DNA of 64,000 nucleotides from Haliclona indistincta. Taxonomy: Eukaryota; Porifera; Demospongiae; Haplosclerida; Chalinidae. Position numbers and translations under genes: made by a program. Positions within the stretch are counted from its first letter, which is position 1. Each line of letters opens with the position of its first letter. The notes beneath the pieces were generated by a model. It had not been told where the DNA came from. It saw only the letters and a program-made list of their open reading frames with translations, and did not search any database. Below, one piece after another: positions 55,535-64,000 of the stretch. Where the stretch lies: the NCBI GenBank assembly GCA_964017065.1, contig OZ024786.1, positions 4,069,781 through 4,133,780 on the forward strand, given 5' to 3'.

Positions 55535-56098
55535 TTGCGTGGTATCTACCTCTGCTTATCGGTGACAAAGTTCCTGACAATGATAAGCATTGGGAGAACT
55601 TTCTCCAACTACTGGATGACTATTGTACCTCTGTGGATCTATGCTACAGTAGACTCTAGTACTAGTACTGGTGCTGTTGAAGTGAGCTACATAGCTACAA
55701 ATACTAACCATGAGTTAGGTGTGAATGAATCCAAGCAACTCAAACTTTCAAATACCATCAGAGAGAGCATGTCCATCAAACTGCAAGAAGGACTACCAAT
55801 AAAGAGAATCATGGATGGTATGACATTTAAGTCTATTCACCACTGAATTGGTTACAATGACCTGATTGATGTACACCAAGAGCAGCTAGTTGAATGATAT
55901 GGTGGAACCATGACTCTTCTTGATGCAACATACAAAGTAACCAAGTACACCATCCCACTATGTATGCGAACTAAATTCTGTGTCTTATTAACTGTCAACA
56001 TCAATATACATACCTATCTAATTTTGTACTCAAAAGCTCGCGTGGACATATCTTGGGGGAGTATCTTGCTGATGAAATTCAAAAACCACCTCCTGTAA
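55535..56098 (+). pseudogene. Mutator-like (MULE/ZSWIM-type) transposase relic
   Basis: The first part reads TGAVEVSYIATNTNHELGVN, KLSNTIRESMSIKLQEGLPI and KRIMDGMTF. After a stop the second reads MTLLDATYKVTKYTIPLCM. This order (zinc-cluster or helical N-terminus, then the first catalytic Asp in LDATYKTTxY) matches MULE-type transposases. The rest is missing. Confidence 0.55.
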
Positions 56099-57266
56099 TG
56101 CACTTATATGGAAAAACTTCAGCAGATAAAGGATTAGCATGAAAGTATAATTTGTCGCAGTTAATATTTATGTTTTCAAATAAGTGTTATAAAAAAAATT
56201 TATTATAATTATAATGATACACAAACATCACAGCAGCAGCCTACACTGGTGAAGAAACAAGAAAGCAGTACTCTCAACTGGACGGAGCCTTGTTGTTGCT
56301 ACCTCTGCTTTTGGATTGGTATACGATATGTATTCCATGTTGGTGTACCTACAAGTTTAGAGTCATGCATACAAGACGCAGGCACGCTGGAGAGCCAAGT
56401 GTAGGTATGTTACATTACTATGAAATGTGTATGGGATTACATGATAAAATTATTTGACCCATTCTGCAGCCACTGTGCTATATGATACCAACTTCCAGTT
56501 ACTTGATTTTTACTAGAAAGGTAAAAATTAAAGGGCAAGCCGGAGCGAACTGAAAACCTTTGGTACTTACAATTAATTTTTCTCAGATTAAGAATGAAAC
56601 TTCAAACAACCAGTTTTTTTGGGACAGATGGTGAGAAGGTGATAGCTGGGACAGATGGTGAATGGTGACTAGTAGTAGTGATAGCTTAACAAACGACCAC
56701 AAGTCTGTTGAAAGATTGGCAAGGTCAAACCATGCAGATGATCAGTTCTCAAGCATACAATCAATAGTAGGATAGCTGTAGAGAACCTAATCTTAGCAAC
56801 CACTTAAACTTGGCTAGTGGATTCATACACCTCAACAGAACATTATTCCATATTGCATTGATCTTTCTCTCTCATTGGGACTCACATTTCATCAATACAC
56901 TCCTTGTACAAAATGTCTAAGAAACTTCATGACTCTGTTGAAATATTACATATCACAGTCATTGTATTCTTGTTCTTGGGAAACTCTCTCCATCAGCCTC
57001 GAGGAATGCAATATCGGTTGCTGTACCGACCTAATATCGTTGATATTTTCACCATCTGGCAATCATGTGACATTTCAGTCTCTCTGTTCTATACGCCAGG
57101 TCCATAACAATGCTCCTATCAGCAATAGTGACGAGATAGAGGCTTGACAGCTTAATCATACCCATGTCATAGAAGCAAAATCTGTTGTTTTTTTAATACT
57201 GTTATCACAAACTAGCACACAATTAAAAGAAAAATTTACAAGTTTGAGGGACTTGTTTGTTCATGT
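56099..57266. other. No gene recognised
   Basis: ORFs near 56,875-57,147 overlap in two frames and show no motif. Confidence 0.4.
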
Positions 57267-58059
57267 TTAAACTGATTGTATGCATATTCCATATGGTCTA
57301 ACGAATTCTGGTTTGGATTGAATCCAGTACTGTTCACCAGCTCCGCCTCCTACCATCTTCAGGCCCTCTGGGTTCACTCTGTTCTGTAATACCATTCTGT
57401 AGCTTCTGCCGGCGTGTTCAAAAGTGCTTGCAAACTTAGCAGCGACAGCAATGTCAGGTGACATGAAGATGCCTCTCTCATAGACGTCCCCTTTCCCCTT
57501 GGTCTGCTCTGAGCCATACTGAGCTATGTTCTTCCCTTCTTCATTGGTACCACTCCCATGATACGATACAGGCCGCTCCCCTGGGGCATCATCCACCCTC
57601 AAACCATTGGTACCCAACCAGACGTTGTCTGAGTAACGATTGAGGACTTTTAGAGCAATCTTTTTCCATCCGTACGCCTATAGAATTGATATCCTCCTCA
57701 TTAACTTAGTGCCATCGTCTTTCATTCCAGAGAAGTCGTAATCAAACCGAGGATCAAGAAGAGACGTGTCCATGTGATACAACATGGTAGCACCACCCTT
57801 TAACCTTATAATCATCATTACTGTAATGCTCAAGTGTCTTCTCATCTTCTAAAGAAGCTGATGAGAATACTAGCCGCTGTTGCTCCACTGGAATGCGCTC
57901 CTTGTCTTCTATGGCTCCTTTAAGACGCTGTACGGTAGCATCTACTGGCACCGCTATCTCTATTGTCTTTCCTGTAAGCGTCTTCACGTGTACCTTAATC
58001 AGTGCTTTATTAGCAGCATGGTCGCCGACAGTGCCACACATCTGACTGAATCTCAGCAA
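57267..58059 (-). pseudogene. Ubiquitin-like domain with an ADP-ribosyltransferase-like C-terminus, broken
   Basis: The N-terminal part (57,754-58,059) reads KALIKVHVKTLTGKTIEIAV, KGAIEDKERIPVEQQRLVF and LEDEKTLEHY, clearly ubiquitin-like. A 1-base shift follows. The next frame then reads MLYHMDTSLLDPRFDYDFSG and has one in-frame TAG at 57,674-57,676. The C-terminal part reads RPVSYHGSGTNEEGKNIAQY, then YERGIFMSPDIAVAAKFAS, and GEQYWIQSKPEFVRPYGICI. The order YHG / GI(F)xSP / EYW resembles the H-Y-E triad of PARP-type ADP-ribosyltransferases, with Phe instead of Tyr. Whether the breaks are real or sequencing errors is open. Confidence 0.55.
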
Positions 58060-58284
58060 CTGCTCTATGTCGAGCGCTTGAGAACCCTCTGCACTAGACG
58101 GATCTTGTCTTAGCTTCTCCTAGTAGTCTTCATAAGCGAGGATGGTTGTGTTAAAAGCAGATGAGTACCCAGCAGCCAAGATGAGATATTTCAATTCCGT
58201 CCAGAGCTTTTCTACTCCATGTAAATTGCATTTAAAGTCTATTGAAGACTATTATAGAAGAAAAAAAAGACTCTGAAATGGACA

Positions 58285-58592
58285 GAATTTTTATTCCTTC
58301 CTAAACAAGTCAAAGCAGTACTCAACTAGAGAGGGATATGCACTACAGGTCTAAAATGACATGAGAGAGAAGTTGAAAGCATCGAATTTTACAAATCCAA
58401 AAACACTGCTCGAACATCTGGTTGAGATTCGGGGGAATGTATGCGTTTTCTACCCGAAATACCATTGTGAATTGAGTCCGATCGAACTAGTGTGGTGCCA
58501 AGCAGAATTTTTATTCCTAAACGAGTCAAAGCAGTACTCAACTAGGGAGGAATATGCACTACAGGTCTAAAATGACATGAGAGAGAAGTTGA
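58285..58592 (+). pseudogene. IS630/Tc1-type DDE_3 relic within a direct repeat
   Basis: Between two copies of a segment (TCAAAGCAGTACTCAACTAG...ACATGAGAGAGAAGTTGAA at 58,308 and 58,528) the frame reads LLEHLVEIRGNVCVFYPKYH, CELSPIELVWCQAE. The SPIExxW motif carries the last catalytic acidic residue of DDE_3 endonucleases. The rest is lost. Confidence 0.6.
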
Positions 58593-58747
58593 ACCTGTAG
58601 CGTGCTCATGCATGAGCTTGTAATGTCACGACCAGTAATTGTAATTGCCTTCATATAGTCGCAGAAACAATTCAAAGTGTTTTTATGCTTAGCAGAGGAA
58701 AGATACAGTATTACAAAAATGTACATTGTACAAAGATTAGAGTACCA

Positions 58748-58838
58748 TTTCCACCGTGTAACATGTTGATACGAACATGTACTGAGCTGATGTTCCCACT
58801 GTGTAATATGTTGATACGAACATGTACTGAGCTTATGT
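58748..58838. repeat. 45-bp minisatellite, left part (2 units)
   Basis: Units contain ACATGTTGATACGAACATGT and GAGCTTATGTTCCCA. The array resumes at 60,701. The last unit here stops after CTTATGT. Confidence 0.9.
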
Positions 58839-58843
58839 ACTAG

Positions 58844-59002
58844 TTAAAGCACCGCTCTTCTCGTGCTCTACGCAATATAATAGCACTCGGGTCGTGTCTC
58901 GAGGCAAATAGAGCACGAGCCGAAGGCGAGTGCTCTATTTGCCTCGAGACACGACCCGAGTGCTATTATATTGCGTAGAGCACGAGAAGAGCGGTGCTTT
59001 AA
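58844..59002. repeat. 159-bp palindrome with perfect 73-bp arms
   Basis: It begins TTAAAGCACCGCTCTTCTCG and ends in its complement, with a 13-bp centre. The right arm overlaps the leader of the recombinase ORF. Confidence 0.95.
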
Positions 59003-59175
59003 CAGGTTTAGAGTGTGACCTTGTACAATTGCCGCAAAGAACATACATAGCTAGCAACTGCAGACCGTGCAGACATCGACGTTCCGCCATATTAGAATAC
59101 GGAAAACCGTGCACGAGCACGTGGTGCATTGTATCGAGCAGAGGTAAAGCGCTGCTACTAGGCTGTGGCCTGAGA

Positions 59176-60488
59176 ATGGACTCTGAAAACCAGCCACCAA
59201 GGAAAAAGAAGTGCCTTTCTCTACCTAAGCCTCGTCGTTCTAGAGCATTAAAGGAATCCACCAATCGTTTTGCCAAACCAGTCGATGAAAGCGTCTTAGA
59301 GAAAGCTGCCAAAGGAGTGGTTCCGCTCAAGACCGAGCAAAGTACCATTTGGGCAGTGAGTAACTTTGAAAGTTGGCGTTCATCTCGGGAATCTGGTTCC
59401 TCGGATGCTGCTGTACCGCCCGACATCTTGCGTAGCAATGACGCTGAGTTGGTTTGCAAATGGCTATGCTCCTATGTGCTTGAGACTAGAAAGACGGATG
59501 GATCCCTGTACCCTCCAGCAACGATTCGCTCGTTGGTAAGCGGCTTAAACCGTCACCTTCAGGAAAATGGTGCCACTTTCTCTGTCTTTGACAAGAACGA
59601 CGCAAGGTTTCGACCTCTATTGAAGACACTGGATAGTCTGAGTTGTGACTTGCACAAGCAGGGAGTTGGTGCGGTGAGGAATAGTGCTAAGATCATTTCA
59701 GAAGAACATGAATGCGTGTTTTGGGAAAAGAACCTTCTTGGATTCACCACACCAAAAGTTCTTCAGTGCACGGTTTTTTTTATGTTGGTTTGAATTTTGC
59801 ACTACGAGGTGTCCAAGAGCCGCATGACCTAGTCCCCTTGCAGTTCAGCCGTGTGCCTTCTGATGTTGGTATCTACAATTCTGATGTGTATTACGAGTAT
59901 ACAGAATTTGTGTCAAAGAACAATCAGCATCGATTTAAAGACATCAACTCGAAGAATAAGACTCCCCGTGCTTTTGCTATTCCCGGAAGCTTGCGTTGTG
60001 TAGTGAAGTTGTTAGATAGATATCTTTCATTGTTACCACCTGACAGCCCTAGCTTTTATATGCGTGCATTGAATGAATTTCCAATAGATCCTTCCAAGAG
60101 TGCTTTTACTAAGCAGCGTGTGGGAGTGAATACCCTAAAGAACATTCTACCTATGTTGTCGCAGAAGTCTGGAATAGACGTACATTACACTAACCATTCT
60201 CTCCGAGCAACAGCCATCACCCGAATGTTCACCAGTGGAATACCCGAGAAAGTTATCGCAGAGACGTCTGGGCACAAAAGTATGAAAGCTTTGAGGCAGT
60301 ATGAGCATACTTCCAAGGAACAGATGCAGGCAGCGACCAGTAGTGTGAACATTGATGCAAAGCTGGATGCTACTCAGAACACTGATGATCCAGCAGAAGT
60401 GAAGCCAACCGTTGGTACGAATTCATCTAGTACTCCAGGATTATCTGGGAACTTTCACAATTGCACCATTAGTATCACGATGAAGTGA
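59176..60488 (+). pseudogene. Crypton-like tyrosine recombinase, one frameshift
   Basis: I start at MDSENQPPRKKK (59,176). The upstream frame lies in the palindrome and is unlikely to be coding. A helical SAM-like core-binding part (VCKWLCSYVLETRKTDGSLY, TIRSLVSGLNRHL) is followed by the catalytic part. The frame breaks at a run of eight T (59,774-59,781). One base restores FFYVGLNFALRG. Catalytic residues visible: Arg in ALRGVQE, HxxR in NHSLRATA, His in SGHKSM, and Tyr in RQYEHT. The family matches recombinase-derived proteins such as KIAA1958/ZMYM-type. The frameshift may be real or a homopolymer error. If it is an error, the enzyme would be intact. Confidence 0.8.
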
Positions 60489-60699
60489 ACACATGCAGAT
60501 TGTCTGGAATGTCATTGTTGTAATACTTGCTGTTTGACAAGTTAAATTAGCACATTATCACTGGGTAGATAGAGCACTGAATTTAGGAAAATAGAGCACA
60601 GTTGGGAAAATAGAGCACTGCTAGAACAATGGGTCAGTGCTAACTATGGAATATAGAGCACTGTTGGTGCCTTTGATCTTGTATGGTATCATACTCTAA

Positions 60700-60964
60700 G
60701 TTCCCATAGTGCAACATGTTGATACGAACATGTACTGAGCTTATGTTCCCATAGTGTAATATGTTGATACGAACATGTACTGAGCTTATGTTCCCACTGT
60801 GTAACATGTTGATATGAACATGTACTGAGCTTATGTTCCCATAGTGTATTACGTTGATACGAACATGTACTGAGCTTATGTTCCCATTGTGTAACATGTT
60901 GATATGAACATGTACTGAGCTTATGTTCCCATAGTGTATTATGTTGATATGAACATGTACTGAG
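60700..60964. repeat. 45-bp minisatellite, middle part (6 units)
   Basis: Units start at 60,701, 60,746, 60,791, 60,836, 60,881 and 60,926. The sixth ends at 60,964 where a hAT element is inserted. The minus ORF across it (HINMLHYGNISSVHV repeat) is a by-product of the 45-bp period. Confidence 0.95.
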
Positions 60965-61629
60965 TAGGCCTGGGCGAAAGTATCGATATTATCACTATCG
61001 CGAAAGAAATCTGCTATCGCGATAGTGATAGTATAATTTGCACATTCACGATAGTAACACGTGGTGATATGCGCATGCGCATTAATTTTCACGTGAAACA
61101 AAGCGCAGCTGCTTCAACACGCACAATTGAGCTCCTTGCCAAAACAGCAGTGTCTTATCAAAGCCAGATTAACCAACTATCAAAACTATGGCAAAAGAGC
61201 TACTCCCCCTTGAACAGCTAGACTGTGAATTATCAAGGTTTCTAGGAGAACAACCAACAACAGATTCTCCTACTGAATGGTGGTCCTAGTAACAATCACA
61301 GTCGATACCGGCCATTACTCTCTCAGCTTGCTAGACGATACCTAGCTGTACCTGCTACGTCAGTTCCGTGTGAACGTGCATTCAGCACTGCAGGACACAT
61401 TGTGTCAGAGAATAGGTCATGCTTGCTGCCAGGGAATGCTAATAGATTAGTTTTCTTAGCTGAAAACCTTCCTTAATTTTAATTTTTCATTGTAGACCAT
61501 CACAGTTTTAAACATTTTTGGAATTTTTTGATATGTTGATTACTATCGTGAAATATTCACAATCGTGAAAGTATAGAGAAATAATATCGTGAATGTGATA
61601 TAGCACTTTCGCCCAGCTCTAGTACTGAG
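60957..61629 (+). mobile_element. 657-bp deleted hAT element with 8-bp target duplication
   Basis: The element at 60,965-61,621 begins TAGGCCTGGGCGAAAGT and ends ACTTTCGCCCAGCTCTA. GTACTGAG occurs immediately before (60,957-60,964) and after (61,622-61,629). Subterminal TATCGCGATA-type repeats lie near the left end. Only the transposase C-terminus is kept. Confidence 0.92.
61188..61476 (+). pseudogene. hAT transposase dimerisation-domain remnant
   Basis: The first frame reads LPLEQLDCELSRFLGEQPTT, DSPTEWW and then a stop. A one-base shift gives RYRPLLSQLARRYLAVPATS, VPCERAFSTAGHIVSENRSC, then LLPGNANRLVFLAENLP to TAA. The SxPxERxFSxAG motif is diagnostic for the hAT C-terminal dimerisation domain (ZBED-like). 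The catalytic part is deleted, so the element depends on others. Confidence 0.85.
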
Positions 61630-61672
61630 CTTATGTTCCCATTGTGCAACATATTGATACGAACATGTACTG
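61630..61672. repeat. 45-bp minisatellite, right end
   Basis: The unit interrupted by the hAT element is completed here, and one more partial unit follows. Confidence 0.9.
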
Positions 61673-61859
61673 CTGCCCCTCTCTCACTGCCAGTTGCTGA
61701 GCCCACTCCAGTAACCAGTGTTGTGTTAGTAAGTGATTTTGTGTGACATATTATTATGATAGGTTAAGTGGGTGAGTTGCTGGAACTTGAGTATTATAGT
61801 AAGTCAGATTACAATATGACAGATTTGTTATTGAAAGCTGTATTTGTGTTAAGCCTTAG

Positions 61860-62123
61860 TTTGGTGGCCATTGCTGGCACTCTTCTGGATGTCAGCTAGT
61901 GCATGACAATAGAGAAGCGGCTAGATTTTATAATGTTCCATTTGAGACTCTTCGAAGGCGTGTTAATGGCACAGTGGAATGTGGTTGTAGGCCAGGTCCA
62001 AGTACTGTACTCAAAGAAGAAGAAGACAAACTAGCAATTTACTTGATAGAAATGGCTGACATGGGATTTGGTCTAAGCCGGGAATCAGTTATGCATCTAG
62101 CATATAAAATAGGGACTCTCTGA
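61860..62123 (+). pseudogene. psq-type helix-turn-helix fragment (pogo/Tigger-like)
   Basis: The frame reads NREAARFYNVPFETLRRRVN, GTVECGCRPGPSTVL, EEEDKLAIYLIEMADMGFGL. This matches the HTH_psq domain plus the start of the CENP-B-type DNA-binding domain of pogo/Tigger transposases and their domesticated relatives. A stop at 62,123 ends it before any nuclease part. It may be a first exon or a relic. Confidence 0.6.
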
Positions 62124-62401
62124 ACCATCAGGTGTGCTGTGGTGATTATTTTGGTCCATGCATGACAATAAGTATTGACATCTTTCCAAACAACCATTTG
62201 AACTGCTCCACAACCACAAGTTGTGATTAGTCCACAAAAAAGGCTACTCACTAATGAGGACGATAATGACTCTTCTGATACAATCAGCAGCAGTGAGGTG
62301 TATGATTTCATGCATCACATAATCATAAATATCATACTAAATATAGTTAACGTGCTAGTTTTTTAAAGCTAAAATCCTCTAACTACCGATGTCATACAAA
62401 C

Positions 62402-62830
62402 ATGGCGCGGACGCGTGGCGGAAAGAGTCGTGGCGGAGGGACTGCTGCCTTGGTGGCTGTGCCTCGGAGGAGTGCTCGCCTAGCTGGTGGTAACCAGGAT
62501 GTCCATGGACGTGTGTCTACTCATGAAGATGGAGCCTCCTCCAGGTCACCCGTGCCCCGTTTTGCTCACAGTCGGTCTCCTAGCTGTCAGGGCTCGCCTC
62601 AAAGCCAGCACTCTACTCCCCCTCTCTCTAAGTCGCCGCAACATGTATCACCGTGTCAATCTGAGTCTAATTCGTTGCCTCGGAAGCCACACATAAGACG
62701 CCCTCCTTTTCTTCTTCCTACTCCTCCTGCTCCTCTATCCAACCCTCTCACTTCTACTCGAGCATTCTCTCACGCCTCTCTATTTTTGTCTCTTCTTCTA
62801 TCTATTATTCTAATTCTTTCTCTTCATTGA
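62402..62830 (+). CDS. Arg/Ser/Pro-rich ORF with a hydrophobic tail
   Basis: The ORF begins MARTRGGKSRGGG and RRSARLAGG, basic motifs resembling the start of retroelement or chromatin-binding proteins. A Ser/Pro-rich middle (SRSPSCQGSPQSQHSTPPLS) and a hydrophobic end (LFLSLLLSIILILSLH) follow. AATAAA occurs right after the stop. It is GC-richer than the flanks. It could be a complete small gene or the first exon of a retroelement. I cannot assign a function. Confidence 0.4.
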   Translation: MARTRGGKSRGGGTAALVAVPRRSARLAGGNQDVHGRVSTHEDGASSRSPVPRFAHSRSPSCQGSPQSQHSTPPLSKSPQHVSPCQSESNSLPRKPHIRRPPFLLPTPPAPLSNPLTSTRAFSHASLFLSLLLSIILILSLH

Positions 62831-62839
62831 AATAAAGTT

Positions 62840-63265
62840 CCTGCCCTCATCGCTTTCTAACTCTATTAAGCCTGTACTTGTTGACCTCTTGTGTTCTCTT
62901 GTTTGCTGACTGTTCACCTAACTATAACTGTTCACCTAACTATTTTTGACTCTACCTAGCTTTCTACTATTATTATATTCGTGGCTGACTTCTTCTAGCC
63001 ATTCACCTATCCTTGTGGCTACTGACCTCTTCTTTCATGTACCTGGACTCATGCTATTCTACATTATTTTATTATCACTATGTACTTAATTAATTTGTTT
63101 ATTCAACTGGGTTCACTTTGTATTAGCAACTCTGCTATTGTGTAATCCTGCATATTTGCAAATTATTATAAAAAAAACTGAATCTATAGTATGTGTATGT
63201 TGCTAAGTTAGAATAAAACTGACAATATTTATTAATTATTTTGAAGGACAAGATCTTTAAAATCG
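62840..63265. other. No gene recognised
   Basis: Pyrimidine- and AT-rich, without a supported ORF. Confidence 0.4.
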
Positions 63266-63269
63266 GTTA

Positions 63270-63431
63270 ATGACAGACGCACACTGGCGCAGTGACCCGT
63301 CAGCCTGTCTCACCGCAGAGGAGTGCTTGATCAGCCACCATCGCATCGACTTCGGCAAGCCAGCATCAACTCACGACACGTCCGACAGCTATGATGATTG
63401 TTCCTCTCCACAATCATCAAGAAAGTGCTAG
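63270..63431 (+). CDS. Unrecognised 53-residue ORF
   Basis: MTDAHWRSDPSACLTAEEC, then LISHHRIDFGKPASTHDTSD and a Ser/Asp-rich end. The GC content is sharply higher than the surroundings, which argues against chance. No motif recognised. Confidence 0.3.
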   Translation: MTDAHWRSDPSACLTAEECLISHHRIDFGKPASTHDTSDSYDDCSSPQSSRKC

Positions 63432-63548
63432 GACCAAGTGCTAGCACTGATCAAGTGAAGGTAAACACATGCCTGCAGTGGTGCAAGATAATGACCAGAA
63501 TGTATACAGTGGAAGAGAGGAGAAAGGTCTATCTAATTTTAAATCATT

Positions 63549-63835
63549 ACAAGTAATAAAAACATTTTTAACAAAAATGAAAGAGATTTAGGGTTGGTAC
63601 ACTATCGAAAAAGTATGGAAACAAGATTTAAAATAAAAAGTACTGTAAGACAAGCAGTGTAATACTACCTCCCTATTAAATTAACCACAACTATCGAAAG
63701 CAGTTAATTTAGGGAGGTAGTATTACACTGCTTTTGTTACAGTACGTTTTATTTTAAATCTTGTTTCCATACTTTTTCGATAATGTACCAACCCTAAATC
63801 TCTTTCATTTTTGTTAAAATGTTTTTATTACTTGT
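63549..63835. mobile_element. 287-bp fold-back element
   Basis: The left arm (63,549-63,684) pairs with the right arm (63,704-63,835) with a few mismatches, and the spacer is about 19 bp. Ends read ACAAGTAATAAAAAC. It shares the words AGGGTTG and TATCGAAA with the 150-bp-arm element at 40,951, so the two may be related. Confidence 0.85.
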
Positions 63836-64000
63836 TTATTTTCTTTTTTTATTAATGAGTTAGTTGGCACTTATGCTAATACAGTGTAAAGAGAAATATT
63901 CCACTGACGACTGCACTGGCCTGGATTGACTGCACTGCATGCAACACGTACCATGCAACATTAGCTAAGCTTAAGTTAGCATTCTTACAAGCCTGAACAG

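Larger units (their letters stand above)
58839..60699 (+). mobile_element. Crypton-like tyrosine-recombinase element inside a minisatellite
   Basis: The insertion separates GAGCTTATGT (58,829-58,838) from GTTCCCATAG (60,700-60,709), sequences that are contiguous in the intact repeat units. It makes no target duplication beyond a 2-bp overlap (GT), as expected for tyrosine-recombinase insertion. The left end carries a 159-bp near-perfect palindrome. The right end carries four ATAGAGCAC motifs, also present in the palindrome. It encodes one recombinase. Confidence 0.75.

Noticed and set aside
58935..59459. Minus-strand 174-residue ORF over the recombinase start
   Set aside because: It is antisense to the recombinase, which carries a recognisable catalytic core, and it runs into the palindrome.
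60640..61101. Minus-strand ORF with 15-residue repeats
   Set aside because: It is produced by the 45-bp minisatellite (a multiple of three) and runs into the hAT element. No splice or start support.
1..64000. tRNA, rRNA or other structured RNA genes
   Set aside because: I saw no convincing cloverleaf with A/B boxes or any rRNA segment. A tRNAscan-SE or Infernal run would be decisive.

Overview
This is metazoan nuclear DNA, most likely from a sponge. The coding fragments include an INCENP IN-box and a Death domain, which point to an animal. Introns are very short (44-81 bp, GT-AG), and the mobile-element proteins resemble types I associate with sponge genomes. The assignment is inference: no rRNA, mitochondrial or other diagnostic marker is present. 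Almost nothing here looks like conserved single-copy host sequence. The window is an accessory region built from transposons of many superfamilies, their relics and non-autonomous derivatives, several large tandem arrays, and a few lineage-specific genes.

0-19 kb: A P-element-like transposase gene (about 0.76-5.4 kb) is split by a 620-bp element flanked by TTAA. It is followed by a C2H2-finger exon, two decayed Harbinger copies (6.2-7.0 and 10.5-11.4 kb) and a 1.2-kb direct duplication between them. Then come AT-rich repeats, a decayed PHD-finger exon, a reverse-transcriptase-associated relic and small minisatellites.

19-36 kb: Two minus-strand genes of unknown function (19.6-20.6 and 24.9-26.1 kb) share a nearly identical downstream sequence although their proteins have diverged. 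Between them lie a TTAA-flanked MITE and a 2.1-kb array of a 10-bp unit that changes orientation partway. The 26-32 kb part carries repeated exon-like modules, a TAGA-flanked MITE and a small ORF. A 53/56-bp satellite fills 33.15-35.24 kb. A minus-strand membrane protein with a Death-domain exon follows.

36-48 kb: A 3.6-kb tetranucleotide microsatellite is followed by the 3' end of an unknown minus-strand gene and a perfect 150-bp inverted repeat. Next is a complete two-gene PIF/Harbinger transposon (42,168-45,029) whose transposase and Myb/MADF-like accessory gene are convergent and both open. It abuts a CxC5/CxC6-type cysteine-cluster gene (KDZ-associated family) with a Pro/Gln repeat exon, then a TA-flanked MITE.

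47-64 kb: This part holds relics of a RecQ-like helicase, a reverse transcriptase, piggyBac, BEL/Pao, a Mutator-like element and an IS630-like DDE_3 transposase. An INCENP last exon is interrupted at its Aurora-activating C-terminus by a 1,011-bp TA-flanked element. A ubiquitin-like gene with an ADP-ribosyltransferase-like C-terminus is present but broken. A 45-bp minisatellite has been entered twice, once by a Crypton-like tyrosine-recombinase element and once by a deleted hAT element with an 8-bp target duplication. The end holds a psq-type helix-turn-helix fragment, an Arg/Ser-rich ORF and a 287-bp fold-back element.

The mobile elements are the best-supported features. Several insertions can be proven inside the window because an uninterrupted version of the target is present or can be inferred from the reading frame.
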